A stretch of DNA of 64,000 bases from Extensimonas vulgaris (GCF_003337425.1 NZ_QPJU01000009.1:62001-126000); one strand, 5' to 3'; shown: positions 36,313 to 49,283, counted from the first letter of the stretch. Program-made: numbers and translations. Notes: generated by a model from the sequence alone, not told the origin.

Positions 36313-37206
36313 TTACCACGCGTGCAAGGCGTCGTCGGGAAAGCGCCCTTCCTTCACGGCGTGCACGTAAGCCTCGATCGCGCCACGCACGCTGCCCGCG
36401 TCCTGCATGAAGTTGTGCACGAACTTGGGCATCTTGCCCAGGTTCATGCCCAGCATGTCGTGCAGCACCAGCACCTGGCCGGCCGTGCCTTTGCCCGCGC
36501 CTATGCCTATGGTGTGGCAGTGCTGCAGCTCGGTGGTGATTTCGGCGGCGAGCGCGGCGGGCACCATTTCGAGCACGAGCATGGCCGCGCCGGCTTGTTC
36601 GAGCTCGTGCGCGTGCTGGCGCAGCGTGCGCGCGGCGGTGTCGGACTTGCCCTGCACGCGGTAGCCGCCGAGCGCATGCACGGTCTGCGGCGTCAGGCCC
36701 AGGTGGCCGCAGACGGGAATGCCGCGCTGCACGAGGAATTCCACCGTCGGCGTGATCCAGCCGCCGCCCTCGATCTTGACCATGTGCGCGCCCGCCTGCA
36801 TCAGCGCGCAAGCGCTGCGCAGCGCTTGTTCGCGGCTCTCGGCGTAGGTGCCGTAGGGCAGGTCGGCCACGAGCCACGAGGTGCCCTGCACGCGGTGCAG
36901 CCCGCGCGCCACGCTTTCGGTGTGATAGACCATGGTGGCGAGCGTCACGCCCACGGTACTCGGCAGCCCCTGGCAGACCATGCCGAGCGAGTCGCCCACG
37001 AGGATGCACTCCACGCCCGCAGCGTCGGCCACGGCCGCGAAGGTGGCGTCGTAGGCCGTGAGCATGGTGATTTTTTCGCCCGCGGCGCGCATTTGCGCAA
37101 GGCGCGGCAGGCTGACAGGGCGGCGTTGCGGCAGCGGCGAGGCGGGCGGAATGGTGCCGTAGGGCGTGGCGCCGGAAGCGCTGGAGGTGGGTTCGGTGGC
37201 GGACAT
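36313..37206 (-). CDS. panB: ketopantoate hydroxymethyltransferase
   Basis: First step of pantothenate synthesis, from 2-oxoisovalerate and methylene-THF. The 297-aa TIM barrel has the N-terminal [18 protein letters not shown], the metal ligand VGDSLGMV and the active-site [11 protein letters not shown]. The first ~30 residues are a Ser/Pro-rich extension. It is followed by panC after 120 bp and is divergent from nadC. Confidence 0.95.
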   Translation of the reverse strand: MSATEPTSSASGATPYGTIPPASPLPQRRPVSLPRLAQMRAAGEKITMLTAYDATFAAVADAAGVECILVGDSLGMVCQGLPSTVGVTLATMVYHTESVARGLHRVQGTSWLVADLPYGTYAESREQALRSACALMQAGAHMVKIEGGGWITPTVEFLVQRGIPVCGHLGLTPQTVHALGGYRVQGKSDTAARTLRQHAHELEQAGAAMLVLEMVPAALAAEITTELQHCHTIGIGAGKGTAGQVLVLHDMLGMNLGKMPKFVHNFMQDAGSVRGAIEAYVHAVKEGRFPDDALHAW

Positions 37207-37286
37207 GGCGGCTCCAGTCTGGGGAGAATGGGGTGACAAAAGTGGGCCAGAGTCTATGCCAAGCCGAAGCCGCTATGCTTGCCTCC

Positions 37287-38165
37287 ATGACAAGTTCCAC
37301 CATCGATTTCGATTTTTCTTCCGCGCCCGCGGTGCAGGCACTCGCGCAGGCCGATGTGGCGCGCGCGCTCGCTGAGGACGTGGGCCCGGGCGACCTGACC
37401 GCGGCCCTGGTTCCCGCCGAGCGCCGGGCGCACGCGCGCATCCTCGCGCGCGAGGCGGCCGTCGTCTGCGGCGCGCCCTGGGTCGAGGCGGCGCTGCGCG
37501 CGCTCGATCCCAGCGTGCAGACCAGCTGGCACGTCGCCGAGGGCCAGCGCTGCGCGCCCGACCAGGTCGTGCTCGAGCTGCAGGGCCAGGCGCGCGCGCT
37601 GCTCAGCGCCGAGCGCACGGCGCTCAACTTTTTGCAACTGCTCTCGGCCGTGGCCACCAAGACCGCGCGCTACGTGGAGGCGGTGCAGGGCACGCGCGCG
37701 CGCATCGTCGATACGCGCAAGACCTTGCCGGGCCTGCGCCTGGCGCAAAAATACGCCGTGCGCATGGGCGGCGGCACCAACCACCGCATCGGTTTGTACG
37801 ATGCCGTGCTCATCAAGGAAAACCACATCGCCGCGGCGGGTGGCGTGCGTGCCGTGCTACAAACTGCGCAGCACATCGCAGCGCGCGCCAAGTTCATCCA
37901 GATCGAGGTCGAGACGCTCGCGCAGCTGCACGAGGCGCTGGACGCCGGCGCCACCATGGTGCTGCTCGACAATATGGACTTGCCCACGCTGCGCGAGGCC
38001 GTGCGCATCAACGCGGGCCGCGCCGTGCTCGAAATCTCGGGCGGCGTCACGCTCGCGAACCTGCGCGCGCTGGCCGAAACCGGCGTGGACCGCATCTCCA
38101 TAGGCACCTTGACCAAGGACATCGAGGCGATCGACTATTCGATGCGCCTGCAGGAGCTCTCATGA
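37287..38165 (+). CDS. nadC: quinolinate phosphoribosyltransferase
   Basis: Converts quinolinate and PRPP to nicotinate mononucleotide for NAD. The 292-aa chain carries [30 protein letters not shown] and [19 protein letters not shown] motifs of the family. The stop codon overlaps the nadA start as ATGA, an unusual order (nadC before nadA) but one that makes a de novo NAD operon. A start at 37275 is also possible. Confidence 0.95.
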   Translation: MTSSTIDFDFSSAPAVQALAQADVARALAEDVGPGDLTAALVPAERRAHARILAREAAVVCGAPWVEAALRALDPSVQTSWHVAEGQRCAPDQVVLELQGQARALLSAERTALNFLQLLSAVATKTARYVEAVQGTRARIVDTRKTLPGLRLAQKYAVRMGGGTNHRIGLYDAVLIKENHIAAAGGVRAVLQTAQHIAARAKFIQIEVETLAQLHEALDAGATMVLLDNMDLPTLREAVRINAGRAVLEISGGVTLANLRALAETGVDRISIGTLTKDIEAIDYSMRLQELS

Positions 38166-39310
38166 CCACCGCATCCGTGATTCCCGTTTCGGCCCCGCTC
38201 AAGGACGTCGAATACGAGCAACCCGTCGATCGCCTCGAAGGCGGGCCGGCGTGCTCGACCAAACACGCCTGGGCGCGCGTACCGCCCGAGCCCGGCCCCG
38301 CCGAGCGCGCCGCGCTCAAAGACAAAATCCGCCGCCTGCTCCAGGAGCGCAACGCCGTCATGGTGTCGCACTACTACGTGCACCCCGACTTGCAAGACCT
38401 GGCCGAAGAGACCGGCGGCATCGTGAGCGACTCGCTCGAAATGGCGCGCTTCGGGCGCGACCACCCGGCGCAGACGCTGGTGGTCTCGGGCGTGCGCTTC
38501 ATGGGCGAGACGGCCAAAATCCTCTCGCCCGAAAAAACCGTGCTCATGCCCGATCTCGACGCGACCTGCTCGCTCGACCTCGGCTGCCCGATCGACGCCT
38601 TCAGCGCCTTTTGCGACGCGCACCCCGACCGCACCGTGGTCGTCTATGCCAACACCAGCGCCGCCGTGAAGGCGCGCGCCGACTGGCTCGTCACCTCGAG
38701 CTGCGCGCTCGACATCGTGCGTGCGCTCAAAGACCAGGGCCACAAGATCCTCTGGGCGCCTGACCGGCATCTGGGCGACTACATCCGCGCCGAAACCGGC
38801 GCCGACATGGTGTGCTGGAATGGCGCCTGCATCGTGCACGACGAGTTCAAGGCCTTCGAGCTCGCCGCGCTCAAGAAGGAGCACCCCGGCGCCAAGGTGC
38901 TCGTGCACCCCGAAAGCCCGGCCGAGGTCATCGCGCTTGCGGACTTCGTGGGTTCGACCTCGGGCATCCTGCGCGCCGCGCGCGAACTCGAGGCGCGCGA
39001 ATTCATCGTCGCTACCGACAACGGCATGCTGCACAAGCTGCGCACGCTCAACCCCGGCAAGGTGTTTTACGAAGCGCCCACGGCCGGCCGCAGCGCCACC
39101 TGCAAGAGCTGCGCGCACTGCCCCTGGATGGCGATGAACAGCCTCGCCGGCGTCGCGCAGGTGCTGGAGACGGGCGCAAACGCCGTGCACGTCGATCCCG
39201 CGCTGATCCCGCGCGCACGCCTGCCCATAGACCGCATGCTGGCCTTCACCGCGGCGCTGCGCCAGGGCCAGCCGGCCATGCAGCTCGTGCCGAACCTCGG
39301 CGCGGCTTAA
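38162..39310 (+). CDS. nadA: quinolinate synthase A
   Basis: A [4Fe-4S] enzyme that makes quinolinate from iminoaspartate and dihydroxyacetone phosphate. The 382-aa chain contains the three cluster-ligand regions ([36 protein letters not shown]). It is co-transcribed with nadC. The N-terminal ~45 residues are an extension usual in this group. nadB is not in the window. Confidence 0.95.
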   Translation: MTTASVIPVSAPLKDVEYEQPVDRLEGGPACSTKHAWARVPPEPGPAERAALKDKIRRLLQERNAVMVSHYYVHPDLQDLAEETGGIVSDSLEMARFGRDHPAQTLVVSGVRFMGETAKILSPEKTVLMPDLDATCSLDLGCPIDAFSAFCDAHPDRTVVVYANTSAAVKARADWLVTSSCALDIVRALKDQGHKILWAPDRHLGDYIRAETGADMVCWNGACIVHDEFKAFELAALKKEHPGAKVLVHPESPAEVIALADFVGSTSGILRAARELEAREFIVATDNGMLHKLRTLNPGKVFYEAPTAGRSATCKSCAHCPWMAMNSLAGVAQVLETGANAVHVDPALIPRARLPIDRMLAFTAALRQGQPAMQLVPNLGAA

Positions 39311-39326
39311 GGAAACTACCTTTTTG

Positions 39327-39371
39327 GTAGCTTCTTGCGCTTGATGGTATTGGCTCCATGGCCAATTTGAC
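39327..39371 (+). repeat. dispersed ~45-bp repeat, copy after nadA
   Basis: Reads GTAGCTTCTTGCGC, a variable middle, then GGCTCCATGGCCAATTTGAC. A small hairpin CTACC-TTTTT-GGTAG precedes it, as with the copy at 27816. Confidence 0.8.
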
Positions 39372-39472
39372 CTATATTTCAGCGGCCGCGCGAGTCAGGG
39401 TAATCCTTCGGTTCCGCAGGCGCATGGGCTCCCTAAAATCGGCAGCAAAGCGAGAATCCAAGGAGGACCTTC

Positions 39473-39997
39473 GTGCCTGACGCCAAAGACGCCAGCGCCG
39501 CCAAGCCGGCGGCGCGGGTGATCAAAAAATACCCCAACCGTCGCTTGTACGACACGTGCACCTCGACCTACATCACGCTCGACCAGGTGCGGCAATTGGT
39601 CATGGCACACGAGGACTTCGTCGTGCGCGACGCCAAGACGGGCGAAGACCTCACGCGCAGCATCCTGCTGCAGATCATCCTCGAAGAAGAAGCCGCAGGC
39701 GCGCCCATCCTCACCGAAGCCGTGCTCGCGAACATCATCCGCTTTTACGGCCACGCGATGCAGGGCTTCATGGGTGCCTACCTCGAAAAGAACATCCAGG
39801 CCTTCACCGAAATGCAGGCCAAGCTCACCGAGCAGGCGAAAAACCTCTCGCCCGAGATGTGGACGCAGTTCATGAATTTGCAGTCGCCCATGCTCACGGG
39901 CGTGATGGGCAACTACGTCGAGCAGTCGCAAAAAGCGCTCGCGCAAATACAAAAGCAGACCGAGCAGATGCTCGGCGCGTTCGGCCTCAAGCGCTGA
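39473..39997 (+). CDS. phaR: polyhydroxyalkanoate synthesis repressor PhaR
   Basis: A 174-aa regulator that senses PHA granules and represses phasin genes. The N-terminal DNA-binding domain (KKYPNRRLYDTCTSTYI) is highly conserved, and the C-terminal helical half binds PHA. It starts at GTG with an AAGGAGG Shine-Dalgarno. Its presence implies that the host stores PHA, although no synthase gene lies in the window. Confidence 0.93.
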   Translation: MPDAKDASAAKPAARVIKKYPNRRLYDTCTSTYITLDQVRQLVMAHEDFVVRDAKTGEDLTRSILLQIILEEEAAGAPILTEAVLANIIRFYGHAMQGFMGAYLEKNIQAFTEMQAKLTEQAKNLSPEMWTQFMNLQSPMLTGVMGNYVEQSQKALAQIQKQTEQMLGAFGLKR

Positions 39998-40016
39998 AGC
40001 GAGCCTGAACGATCGC

Positions 40017-40131
40017 CGTCATTGCGAGCCCCGCAGGGGCGCGGCAATCCAGTCCGCGCTTGGGATGGGGCGCAGGCGCTGAATCCAAGGCCGCATGGAT
40101 TGCCGCGGGCCTGACGGCCCTCGCAATGACG
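40017..40131. repeat. REP-like inverted repeat pair
   Basis: The left end reads CGTCATTGCGAG and the right end CTCGCAATGACG, with inner arms GCGGCAATCCA and TGGATTGCCGC and GC-rich stems. This is the widespread proteobacterial REP/BIME type, here between phaR and rimO. It may terminate or stabilise the phaR transcript. Confidence 0.85.
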
Positions 40132-40165
40132 CACGAAGGGACGCCCCATCGGGGACAATACGGGG

Positions 40166-41593
40166 ATGAGTGCGGTTTCCCCGTCTTCCTCCCTTCCATC
40201 TTCCAGCGCATCGGCCACCGGCGCCGCAGCGCCACGCATCGGTTTCGTGAGCCTCGGGTGCCCCAAGGCGCTCACGGATTCGGAGCTGATCCTCACGCAG
40301 CTGAGAGCCGAGGGCTATGAAACCTCCAAAACCTTCGCGGGCGCAGACCTCGTGATCGTCAACACCTGCGGCTTCATCGACGAAGCCGTGCAAGAGAGCC
40401 TGGACACCATCGGCGAGGCGCTGGCCGAAAACGGCAAGGTCATCGTCACCGGCTGCCTGGGCGCACGCACGGGCAGCGCGGGCGGCAGCCTGGTGCGCGA
40501 GATGCACCCGCGCGTGCTCGCCGTCACGGGCCCGCACGCCACGCAGGAGGTCATGGACGCCGTGCACCAGCACCTGCCCAAGCCGCACGACCCGTTCACC
40601 GACCTCGTGCCCGGCGGCTTCGGTGTCGCGGGGCTCAAGCTCACGCCGCGCCACTACGCCTACCTCAAAATCAGCGAGGGCTGCAACCACCGCTGCACCT
40701 TTTGCATCATCCCCTCGATGCGCGGCGATCTGGTCTCGCGCCCGATAGGCGAAGTGCTGAACGAGGCGCGCGCGCTGTTCGAGGGTGGCGTCAAAGAGCT
40801 GCTCGTGATCAGCCAGGACACCTCGGCCTACGGCGTCGATGTGCACTACCGCACGGGCTTTTGGGATGGCAAGCCGATCAAGACGCGCACGCTCGACCTC
40901 GTGCGCGCGCTCGGCGAGCTGGCCGCGGCGCACGGCGCCTGGGTGCGGCTGCATTACGTCTATCCGTACCCGAGCGTCGATGCGCTGATCCCGCTCATGG
41001 CCGAAGGGCTGGTGCTGCCTTACCTCGACGTGCCGTTCCAGCACAGCCACCCCGCGGTGCTGCAGCGCATGAAGCGGCCCGCAAGTGGCGAGAAAAACCT
41101 CGAGCGCATCGAGCGCTGGCGCGAAATGTGTCCCGAGCTCGTGATCCGCAGCGCCTTCATCGCGGGCTTTCCAGGCGAGACCGAAGAAGAATTCGCGCAC
41201 CTGCTCGACTTCATCCGCGCCGCGCAGATCGACCGCGCGGGATGCTTCGCCTACAGCGACGTCGCAGGCGCCGCGGCCAACGAATTACCGGGCATGCTGC
41301 CGCCCGAGCTGCGCGAAGAGCGCCGCGCGCGCTTCATGGCCGTGGCCGAGCAGGTTTCCGTGGCCAAGCTGCAGCGCCGCGTGGGCACGACCTTGCAGGT
41401 GCTCGTCGATACGGCACAGAGCCAAGGCAAAAAAGGCGGCACGGGCCGCAGCTGGGCCGACGCGCCCGAGATCGACGGCGTGGTGCACCTGCTGCCGCCG
41501 GAAAAAATCAGCAAAACGCTCAAGGTGGGCGAATTCACGCGCGCGCGCGTCGTCGGCACGCAGGGGCACGACCTCGTGGCGCAGCCGATTTGA
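40166..41593 (+). CDS. rimO: ribosomal protein S12 methylthiotransferase
   Basis: A radical-SAM enzyme that methylthiolates an Asp of ribosomal protein S12. The 475-aa chain has the N-terminal MTTase domain ([25 protein letters not shown]), the radical SAM cluster CNHRCTFC and a C-terminal TRAM domain. A bidirectional terminator follows, after which efp is convergent. Confidence 0.95.
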   Translation: MSAVSPSSSLPSSSASATGAAAPRIGFVSLGCPKALTDSELILTQLRAEGYETSKTFAGADLVIVNTCGFIDEAVQESLDTIGEALAENGKVIVTGCLGARTGSAGGSLVREMHPRVLAVTGPHATQEVMDAVHQHLPKPHDPFTDLVPGGFGVAGLKLTPRHYAYLKISEGCNHRCTFCIIPSMRGDLVSRPIGEVLNEARALFEGGVKELLVISQDTSAYGVDVHYRTGFWDGKPIKTRTLDLVRALGELAAAHGAWVRLHYVYPYPSVDALIPLMAEGLVLPYLDVPFQHSHPAVLQRMKRPASGEKNLERIERWREMCPELVIRSAFIAGFPGETEEEFAHLLDFIRAAQIDRAGCFAYSDVAGAAANELPGMLPPELREERRARFMAVAEQVSVAKLQRRVGTTLQVLVDTAQSQGKKGGTGRSWADAPEIDGVVHLLPPEKISKTLKVGEFTRARVVGTQGHDLVAQPI

Positions 41594-41604
41594 GCGCGCC
41601 GCAA

Positions 41605-41638
41605 ATGAAAAAAGCTTCCCGAGGGAAGCTTTTTTCAT
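41605..41638. terminator. bidirectional terminator between rimO and efp
   Basis: A perfect palindrome with a GCTTCCC / GGGAAGC stem around a GA loop, flanked by six As on one side and six Ts on the other. The symmetry serves both convergent genes. Confidence 0.93.
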
Positions 41639-41654
41639 GGGTGCGCCTGGAGGC

Positions 41655-42209
41655 TCAAACGCGCTTGCGGTATTCGGCCGTGCGCGTGTCGATTTCGATC
41701 TTGTCGCCTTGTTCGACGAAGATCGGCACCTGCACGTCGAAGCCCGTGGCGATCTTCGCAGGCTTGAGCACCTTGCCCGAAGTGTCGCCCTTGACGGCGG
41801 GCTCGGTCCAGGTCACTTCGCGCACCACCGAGGTCGGCAGTTCGACCGAAATGGCCTTGCCTTCGTAGAACACCACTTCGGCGGGCATGCCTTCTTCGAG
41901 GTAGTTGAGTGCGTCGCCCATGTTTTCGGCTTCGACCTCGTACTGGTTGTAGTCGGCATCCATCCAGACGTACATCGGGTCAGCGAAGTAGGAGTAGGTG
42001 CACTCTTTTTTGTCGAGAACGATGTTGTCGATTTTGTCGTCGGCCTTGAACACGACTTCGGTGTTGAAGTTGGCGATCAGGCTCTTGAGCTTCATGCGAA
42101 CCGTGGCCGAGTTACGGCCGCCGCGCGAGTATTCGGTCTTGAGCACGACCATGGGGTCTTTGCCGTGCATGATGACGTTGCCGGCACGGATTTCTTGAGC
42201 GATTTTCAT
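41655..42209 (-). CDS. efp: elongation factor P (arginine type)
   Basis: A 184-aa factor that rescues ribosomes stalled at polyproline. The modification loop reads YSRGGRNSA with Arg32 at the tip, not Lys, so the modification should be rhamnose added by EarP. The earP gene lies directly upstream on the same strand (151-bp gap), which supports this. Confidence 0.97.
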   Translation of the reverse strand: MKIAQEIRAGNVIMHGKDPMVVLKTEYSRGGRNSATVRMKLKSLIANFNTEVVFKADDKIDNIVLDKKECTYSYFADPMYVWMDADYNQYEVEAENMGDALNYLEEGMPAEVVFYEGKAISVELPTSVVREVTWTEPAVKGDTSGKVLKPAKIATGFDVQVPIFVEQGDKIEIDTRTAEYRKRV

Positions 42210-42360
42210 AACAGATCACAAAGGGGGGTTGGGCCGCTCGATGCAAAAGTATTGCGCTTCATTGCGGTTGCTTGAAGATGAGCCCAGGTGTGGGCCCCCT
42301 AAAGCATTTCAAGACAAGGAAAAGGGCTGCGGCCAAAAAGCTTGCAAAAAGCCCGCCATT

Positions 42361-43551
42361 TTATGATTTCTCTTGCACGAAGCGCAAGAGCTGCGTGACC
42401 AGGTCGTCCTGAGCCAGCAAACGCGCGCGTGCGGCCTGGGTGCAGGCGCGCCATTCGGCGAGGGTTTGCGCGTCGGGCAGTTGCAGTGGTGCGTTGTCCA
42501 TGTCATCGATGCCGTTCCAGCACGCATGAAAGCGCCGCAGCGTAGGCGGGGCCTCGAGCCAGTCCAAAAAGGCGTAGAGCTTGCTGTGGTGCGCGTCGTC
42601 GTGCTGCGGGTAGATCTGCCACACGAAAGCCTCGCCGGCCCAGAGCGCGCGCACGAGCGAATCCTCGCCGCGCACGAGGTTCAGGTCGCAGGCCCAGAGC
42701 ATCTCGTCGAACGCGGCTTGCGGGCGCGGCGGGAGGTATTGAATCGATAGCTGCCCGTGCTTGCTGGATGCGCCTTCATGGGCATTTTGATCCATATTTT
42801 GCAGCGCCGCGCGCACTGCCGAGGTGGCACGCCCGGGCGTCACGAGCAGCTGCGTGGGGTGTTCTTCGTGTTGTGCGCATTGCGCGAGCAGCTGCGCGAG
42901 CGCGGGCGGCTCGTAGCAAAACAGCGAAATCCACAGCCGCCCATCCCGCTGCGCCGGCGTCGCATCCGGCACCTGCGCGGCGCGCCAGGCTGCGCGGTCG
43001 AAGCGCGCCTGGCGCGGCAGCAGATCGGGCTCGCGCAGCAGGCCGCCGGTCGCGGGCGTGAAGCCGGGGTAGTAAAACCAGCGCGTCCAGCCCGCCGCAG
43101 GCCCGTGCAGTATGGGCGAGGGCAGGCCGTGGTTGCGCTCCACGTAGCTTTGCGCCGACAGGTATTCAAGGTTGATCCACACCGGCGCGCGCAATTCATG
43201 GTCATTTTGGCCTCTAGCCCTTGCTGCACGTGCGCAATAAGCTATGAATTCAGGATCAATCTCGCAGCCAAAGGCTTCGACGAGCACGTCGGGTGGCGGC
43301 TCTTGCGGCGTGGGCGGGGGCGCACCCCAGCGGCGCAGCTGCACGCCGGGGCAGCCCTCGGGCGCCAGCCACGCGAGGGCCGAGGCGTCGTCCACCCACA
43401 GGCGCACGCGCTGCCCGCGCCCGGCCAGCTGCGCCGCGAGCCGCCAGCACACGCCGATGTCGCCGTAGTTGTCGATCACGCGGCAAAAGATGTCCCATTG
43501 CAGGGTGGGCGAGGTAAGCGGGGTGGAAGGGGCGGAGCTTGGGCTTGGCAT
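42361..43551 (-). CDS. earP: EF-P arginine rhamnosyltransferase EarP
   Basis: A GT-B glycosyltransferase (396 aa) that transfers rhamnose from dTDP-rhamnose to Arg32 of EF-P. Family marks are WDIFCRVIDNYGDIGV at the N-terminus and the sugar-nucleotide site CDLNLVRGEDSLVRA with WQIYPQ near the C-terminus. Two copies of the dispersed ~45-bp repeat lie in frame inside it (42747-42792 and 43203-43246), in opposite orientations. The enzyme motifs are not interrupted. Confidence 0.95.
   Translation of the reverse strand: MPSPSSAPSTPLTSPTLQWDIFCRVIDNYGDIGVCWRLAAQLAGRGQRVRLWVDDASALAWLAPEGCPGVQLRRWGAPPPTPQEPPPDVLVEAFGCEIDPEFIAYCARAARARGQNDHELRAPVWINLEYLSAQSYVERNHGLPSPILHGPAAGWTRWFYYPGFTPATGGLLREPDLLPRQARFDRAAWRAAQVPDATPAQRDGRLWISLFCYEPPALAQLLAQCAQHEEHPTQLLVTPGRATSAVRAALQNMDQNAHEGASSKHGQLSIQYLPPRPQAAFDEMLWACDLNLVRGEDSLVRALWAGEAFVWQIYPQHDDAHHSKLYAFLDWLEAPPTLRRFHACWNGIDDMDNAPLQLPDAQTLAEWRACTQAARARLLAQDDLVTQLLRFVQEKS
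42747..42792 (+). repeat. dispersed ~45-bp repeat, copy inside earP (antisense)
   Basis: Reads ATAGCTGCCCGTGC, a variable middle, then GCGCCTTCATGGGCATTTTG. It is on the strand opposite to the gene but keeps the frame open. Confidence 0.6.
43203..43246 (-). repeat. dispersed ~45-bp repeat, second copy inside earP
   Basis: On the gene strand it reads ATAGCTTATTGCGC, a variable middle, then AAGGGCTAGAGGCCAAAATG. It encodes an Ala/Arg-rich stretch in frame. Confidence 0.75.
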
Positions 43552-43803
43552 GGCGAACGATGGTAGTCGCAGTGGCGGCCGCAGCATTTTGTGGGCGACG
43601 CGCTTGCGGGCGGGCAACACCACGGATGTGCGCCTGGCGTGCACCCGGCAGGCGCGCAAGCCCATAACCGCGCCGTGGGCAGGGGCAAAACCTTACACTC
43701 GCGCCCTCTGCGCCGTGCATCGTGCGTGCGCAGCGGTGCTTTTGCCACGCGGCGTGCGCTGCACCGCCATTGCCCGCAGCCCCGCCGTCCCCATCTTGTC
43801 CCC

Positions 43804-46314
<2,511 letters not shown>

Positions 46315-46315
46315 C

Positions 46316-48466
46316 ATGCCTGGTGCGGCGCGCGCCACCGTTCCGTCCTTCGCCCCCATGTCTGCCACCTCTGCCACCTCTGCCACCTCTGCCACCTCTG
46401 CCACCTCTGCCACCTCTTCCGAAGAACTGTTCACGCAACTGCAAAGCCAGGCCGCTGCCCTGCCCGAGCTGCCCGGCGTGTACCGCTACTTCGACGCCAG
46501 CGGCGCGCTGCTCTACGTGGGCAAGGCGCGCAACCTGAAAAAGCGCGTTTCGAGCTATTTCAGCCGCAGCCACGACGGCACGCGCATTGGCCACATGGTG
46601 GGCAAGATCGCGCGCATGGAGACGACCGTGGTGCGCTCCGAGGCCGAGGCGCTGCTGCTCGAAAACAACCTCATCAAGACGCAGCACCCGCGCTACAACA
46701 TCCTGTTTCGCGACGACAAGAGCTACCCTTTTTTGAAGCTCACGGGCGTGGCGCGCGAGGCGGACGAGGGCGGGCCGGCGCAAGTGCCCGAGCAGCAGTT
46801 TCCGCGCCTCGCGTACTACCGCGGCGCGATCGACAAAAAGCACCGCTACTTCGGCCCCTACCCGAACGGCTGGGCCGTGAAAGAGACGATCCAGCTGCTG
46901 CAAAAAGTGTTTCGCCTGCGCACCTGCGAGGACACGGTGTTTGCCAACCGCACGCGGCCTTGTCTGCTGTACCAGATCAAGCGCTGCTCGGGCCCCTGCG
47001 TGGGCGCGATCACGCCCGCGGCCTACGCGCAGGACGTGCAGCACGCCGAGGCGCTGCTGCGTGGCCAGACGCAGGAATTGCTGCAGGAGCTCGAAGCGCG
47101 CATGCTCGCGCACGCCGACAAGCTCGAATTCGAACAGGCTGCCGAACTGCGCAACCAGATCACGGCCCTGGCGCGCGTGCTGCACCAGCAGGCTGTGGAG
47201 ACGGCGCCCGACCAGGACGTGGACATCCTCGCCGTGCGCGTGCAGGGCGGGCGCGCCTGTGTGAACCTGGCCATGGTGCGCGGCGGCCGCCACCTGGGCG
47301 ACCGCGCCTACTTTCCCCAGCACGTCGAAGACGCCGCGGCGCTGTGGGAGTCGAGCGAAGCCGAGGAAGCGGGGGAGGTTTCGGATGCTGCGGAGGATGC
47401 GCACGCCGCCGACGTCACGGCGCCGGCCACCGCACGCGCCATCGAAGCGCAGGTGCTCGAAGCCTTCATCGCCCAGCACTACCTGGGTGTGCCCGTGCCG
47501 CCCGTGCTCGTGACCAGCGCGCCCGTCTCGGCGCAGCTCTTGCAGGCGCTGGCCGAGCAAAGCGGCACGCGCGTGCACGCCGTGCACCAGCCGCGCGAGC
47601 AGCGCCGCGTCTGGCTCGAAATGGCGCAAAAAAACGCCGACCTGCAGCTCGCGCGCCTGCTCGCCGAAGAAGGCTCACAGCAGGCGCGCACGCGCGCGCT
47701 CGCCGAGGCGCTGGACCTCACGGTGCAAGACCTCGACGCGCTCACGATCGAATGCTTCGACATCTCGCACACCGCGGGCGAGGCCACGCAGGCGTCGTGC
47801 GTGGTGTTCCACCACCACAAGATGCAGCCCGGCGAATACCGGCGCTACCGCATCGAAGGCATCACCGGCGGCGACGACTACGCGGCCATGCGCCAGGTGC
47901 TGCAGCGCCGCTACGGCAAGCTCGCCGAAGCCATGCGCGCCGGGGCGCAGGCAGCGGCGGAAGGTGCGGCGGGCGCGGACGCGGGGCAGGGCGGGGCGCC
48001 CGCAAAAACCCGCGCGCGTTTGCCCGATCTGGTGCTGATCGACGGCGGCAAAGGCCAAGTCGGCGTCGCGCGCGAGGTGTTCACTGCGCTCGGGCTCGAC
48101 ATTGCGCGCATCGTCGGCGTCGAGAAGGGCGAGGGCCGCAAGGTCGGTCTCGAGGAACTCGTGTTTGCCGACGGGCGCGAAAAGGTCGCGCTTGGGCACG
48201 ATTCGGCGGCGCTGCTGCTGGTGGCGCAAATCCGCGACGAGGCGCACCGCTTTGCCATCACGGGCATGCGCGCCGCGCGCGCCAAGGTGCGCGTGGGCGG
48301 CGGCCGGCTCGAAGAAATCCCCGGCGTGGGCCCGAAAAAGCGCGCACGCCTGCTGCGGCGCTTCGGCGGCGTGCGCGGCGTGGCCGAGGCCAGCGTCGAA
48401 GACCTGTGCACGGTCGAGGGCATTTCGCGCTCTCTGGCCGAAACGATTTACCACGCCCTGCGCTGA
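46316..48466 (+). CDS. uvrC: excinuclease ABC subunit C
   Basis: Makes the two incisions in nucleotide excision repair. The chain has the GIY-YIG domain ([20 protein letters not shown]), a Cys-rich loop, UVR helices ([13 protein letters not shown]), the RNase H-like nuclease ([11 protein letters not shown]) and two C-terminal HhH motifs ([18 protein letters not shown]). The start is uncertain: 46316 directly follows the previous gene, while 46358 sits just before a Ser-Ala-Thr repeat of six units. Neither has a good ribosome site. Both give a longer N-terminus than usual. Confidence 0.95.
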   Translation: MPGAARATVPSFAPMSATSATSATSATSATSATSSEELFTQLQSQAAALPELPGVYRYFDASGALLYVGKARNLKKRVSSYFSRSHDGTRIGHMVGKIARMETTVVRSEAEALLLENNLIKTQHPRYNILFRDDKSYPFLKLTGVAREADEGGPAQVPEQQFPRLAYYRGAIDKKHRYFGPYPNGWAVKETIQLLQKVFRLRTCEDTVFANRTRPCLLYQIKRCSGPCVGAITPAAYAQDVQHAEALLRGQTQELLQELEARMLAHADKLEFEQAAELRNQITALARVLHQQAVETAPDQDVDILAVRVQGGRACVNLAMVRGGRHLGDRAYFPQHVEDAAALWESSEAEEAGEVSDAAEDAHAADVTAPATARAIEAQVLEAFIAQHYLGVPVPPVLVTSAPVSAQLLQALAEQSGTRVHAVHQPREQRRVWLEMAQKNADLQLARLLAEEGSQQARTRALAEALDLTVQDLDALTIECFDISHTAGEATQASCVVFHHHKMQPGEYRRYRIEGITGGDDYAAMRQVLQRRYGKLAEAMRAGAQAAAEGAAGADAGQGGAPAKTRARLPDLVLIDGGKGQVGVAREVFTALGLDIARIVGVEKGEGRKVGLEELVFADGREKVALGHDSAALLLVAQIRDEAHRFAITGMRAARAKVRVGGGRLEEIPGVGPKKRARLLRRFGGVRGVAEASVEDLCTVEGISRSLAETIYHALR
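46361..46414. repeat. 9-bp tandem repeat (six copies) at the start of uvrC
   Basis: TCTGCCACC is repeated six times without change, encoding (Ser-Ala-Thr)x6 just upstream of the GIY-YIG domain. The unit is a multiple of three, so changes in copy number would keep the frame. Confidence 0.92.
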
Positions 48467-48524
48467 ATCCGAATCCCCGATGGCTTACAGGCGCCCGCCA
48501 GGGCCCACCACCATCCAGACCATC

Positions 48525-48693
48525 CTAGGAGCCTGTCGGACTTTGGAATCGTCGGCTGCGAATGCGCCGCAGCGGCCCATTTTTTACCGTCTTCTTGCCC
48601 CATAGTCCCGCTATGGGGCAGCGAATCCGGCAAAAACTGGACTCGCTGGGGCGCATTCTCGCTATCGACGCCCAAAGTCCGACAGGCTCCTAG
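48525..48693. repeat. second type of CTAG-ended hairpin element (169 bp)
   Basis: The ends are CTAGGAGCCTGTCGGACTTT and its complement, about 20 bp of perfect terminal inverted repeat. The interior contains a CCCCATAG...CTATGGGG stem and other partial symmetry. It shares the CTAG at 48690-48693 with the next element. It is non-coding and MITE-like, and unrelated in sequence to the 166-bp family. Confidence 0.88.
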
Positions 48694-48855
48694 TGTAGTG
48701 TTCGACGCTATCTGCGACATAAAACCGCGTCTTTTCGGCCTGGGCCGCGTTGCAAATCCTTGCGATACCACCCGGTATCGCTGCGGTTTGCGCCTTGCCC
48801 AGACCAAAAATCCATCGGTTTTATTTGTCGCATCAAGCATCAAACACTACACTAG
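48690..48855. repeat. 166-bp CTAG-ended long-hairpin element, copy 2
   Basis: Same length as and highly similar to 30535-30700 in the opposite orientation, with CTAG at both ends and an imperfect palindrome throughout. It directly abuts the 169-bp element, with one CTAG in common. Confidence 0.9.
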
Positions 48856-49165
48856 TTGAGCGGCAGCCGCGGTGCATGGGCCTGCTGTGGTTCCAGCGAA
48901 ATCCGCTGTCGATGGACTGGGTGGCGCAGCGGCAGCTGCTGGTGGGGTTTGATGCTTAACCGGCGGGCGCGGTTGACAGCGAACCAGGGCGCGTAAGTGG
49001 TTGATTTTGGCTGTTTGGGGCTGCGACTACCCGCAAGCCAAACAGAGACAGAGACGACTCTGGGCGGGAAAAGCGCCCGGAAAACACCGGTTTTGGAGCC
49101 GAGCGGCAGGATGCCTTCCGCAAGCCCATCGGCCGGAACCCCGCGCCACGCGGGGATTTCGGGCA

Positions 49166-49197
49166 AGAAAAAGGGCCCGGAGACTATCCGAGCCCTT
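49166..49197 (-). terminator. terminator of the defence operon
   Basis: A 10-bp stem (AAGGGCTCGG with its partner, one G-T pair) and a 7-nt loop, followed on the minus strand by TTTTTC. It lies ~90 bp past the last gene of the leftward hsd operon. Confidence 0.65.
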
Positions 49198-49283
49198 GTG
49201 TATGGTGGTGGACGGTTAACCATGTGCTGACTGTCCTCCCGAGCTTATGCGCATACATGCGGTTGACTGTATGCTGCAAGTGC

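Larger units (their letters stand above)
48467..49283. other. 817-bp region of hairpin repeats and a terminator, no gene
   Basis: Between uvrC and the HNH nuclease lie two abutting CTAG-ended hairpin elements (48525-48693 and 48690-48855), a short open frame (48876-48959) that may be a gene end (WFQRNPLSMDWVAQRQ), a small GC hairpin near 49138-49154 and a leftward terminator (49166-49197). No complete gene is supported. It marks the boundary between core genes and the defence region. Confidence 0.7.

Noticed and set aside
35881-37236. 451-codon plus-strand frame across panC and panB
   Set aside because: Both pan genes are unmistakable on the minus strand; this frame is low-complexity His/Arg/Ala.
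46361-46414. Tandem repeat as a CRISPR array
   Set aside because: The unit is 9 bp without spacers and lies in the uvrC coding sequence.
48876-48959. 27-codon ORF after the hairpin element
   Set aside because: Too short and without a family or ribosome site; at best the last residues of a lost gene, mentioned only in the intergenic entry.
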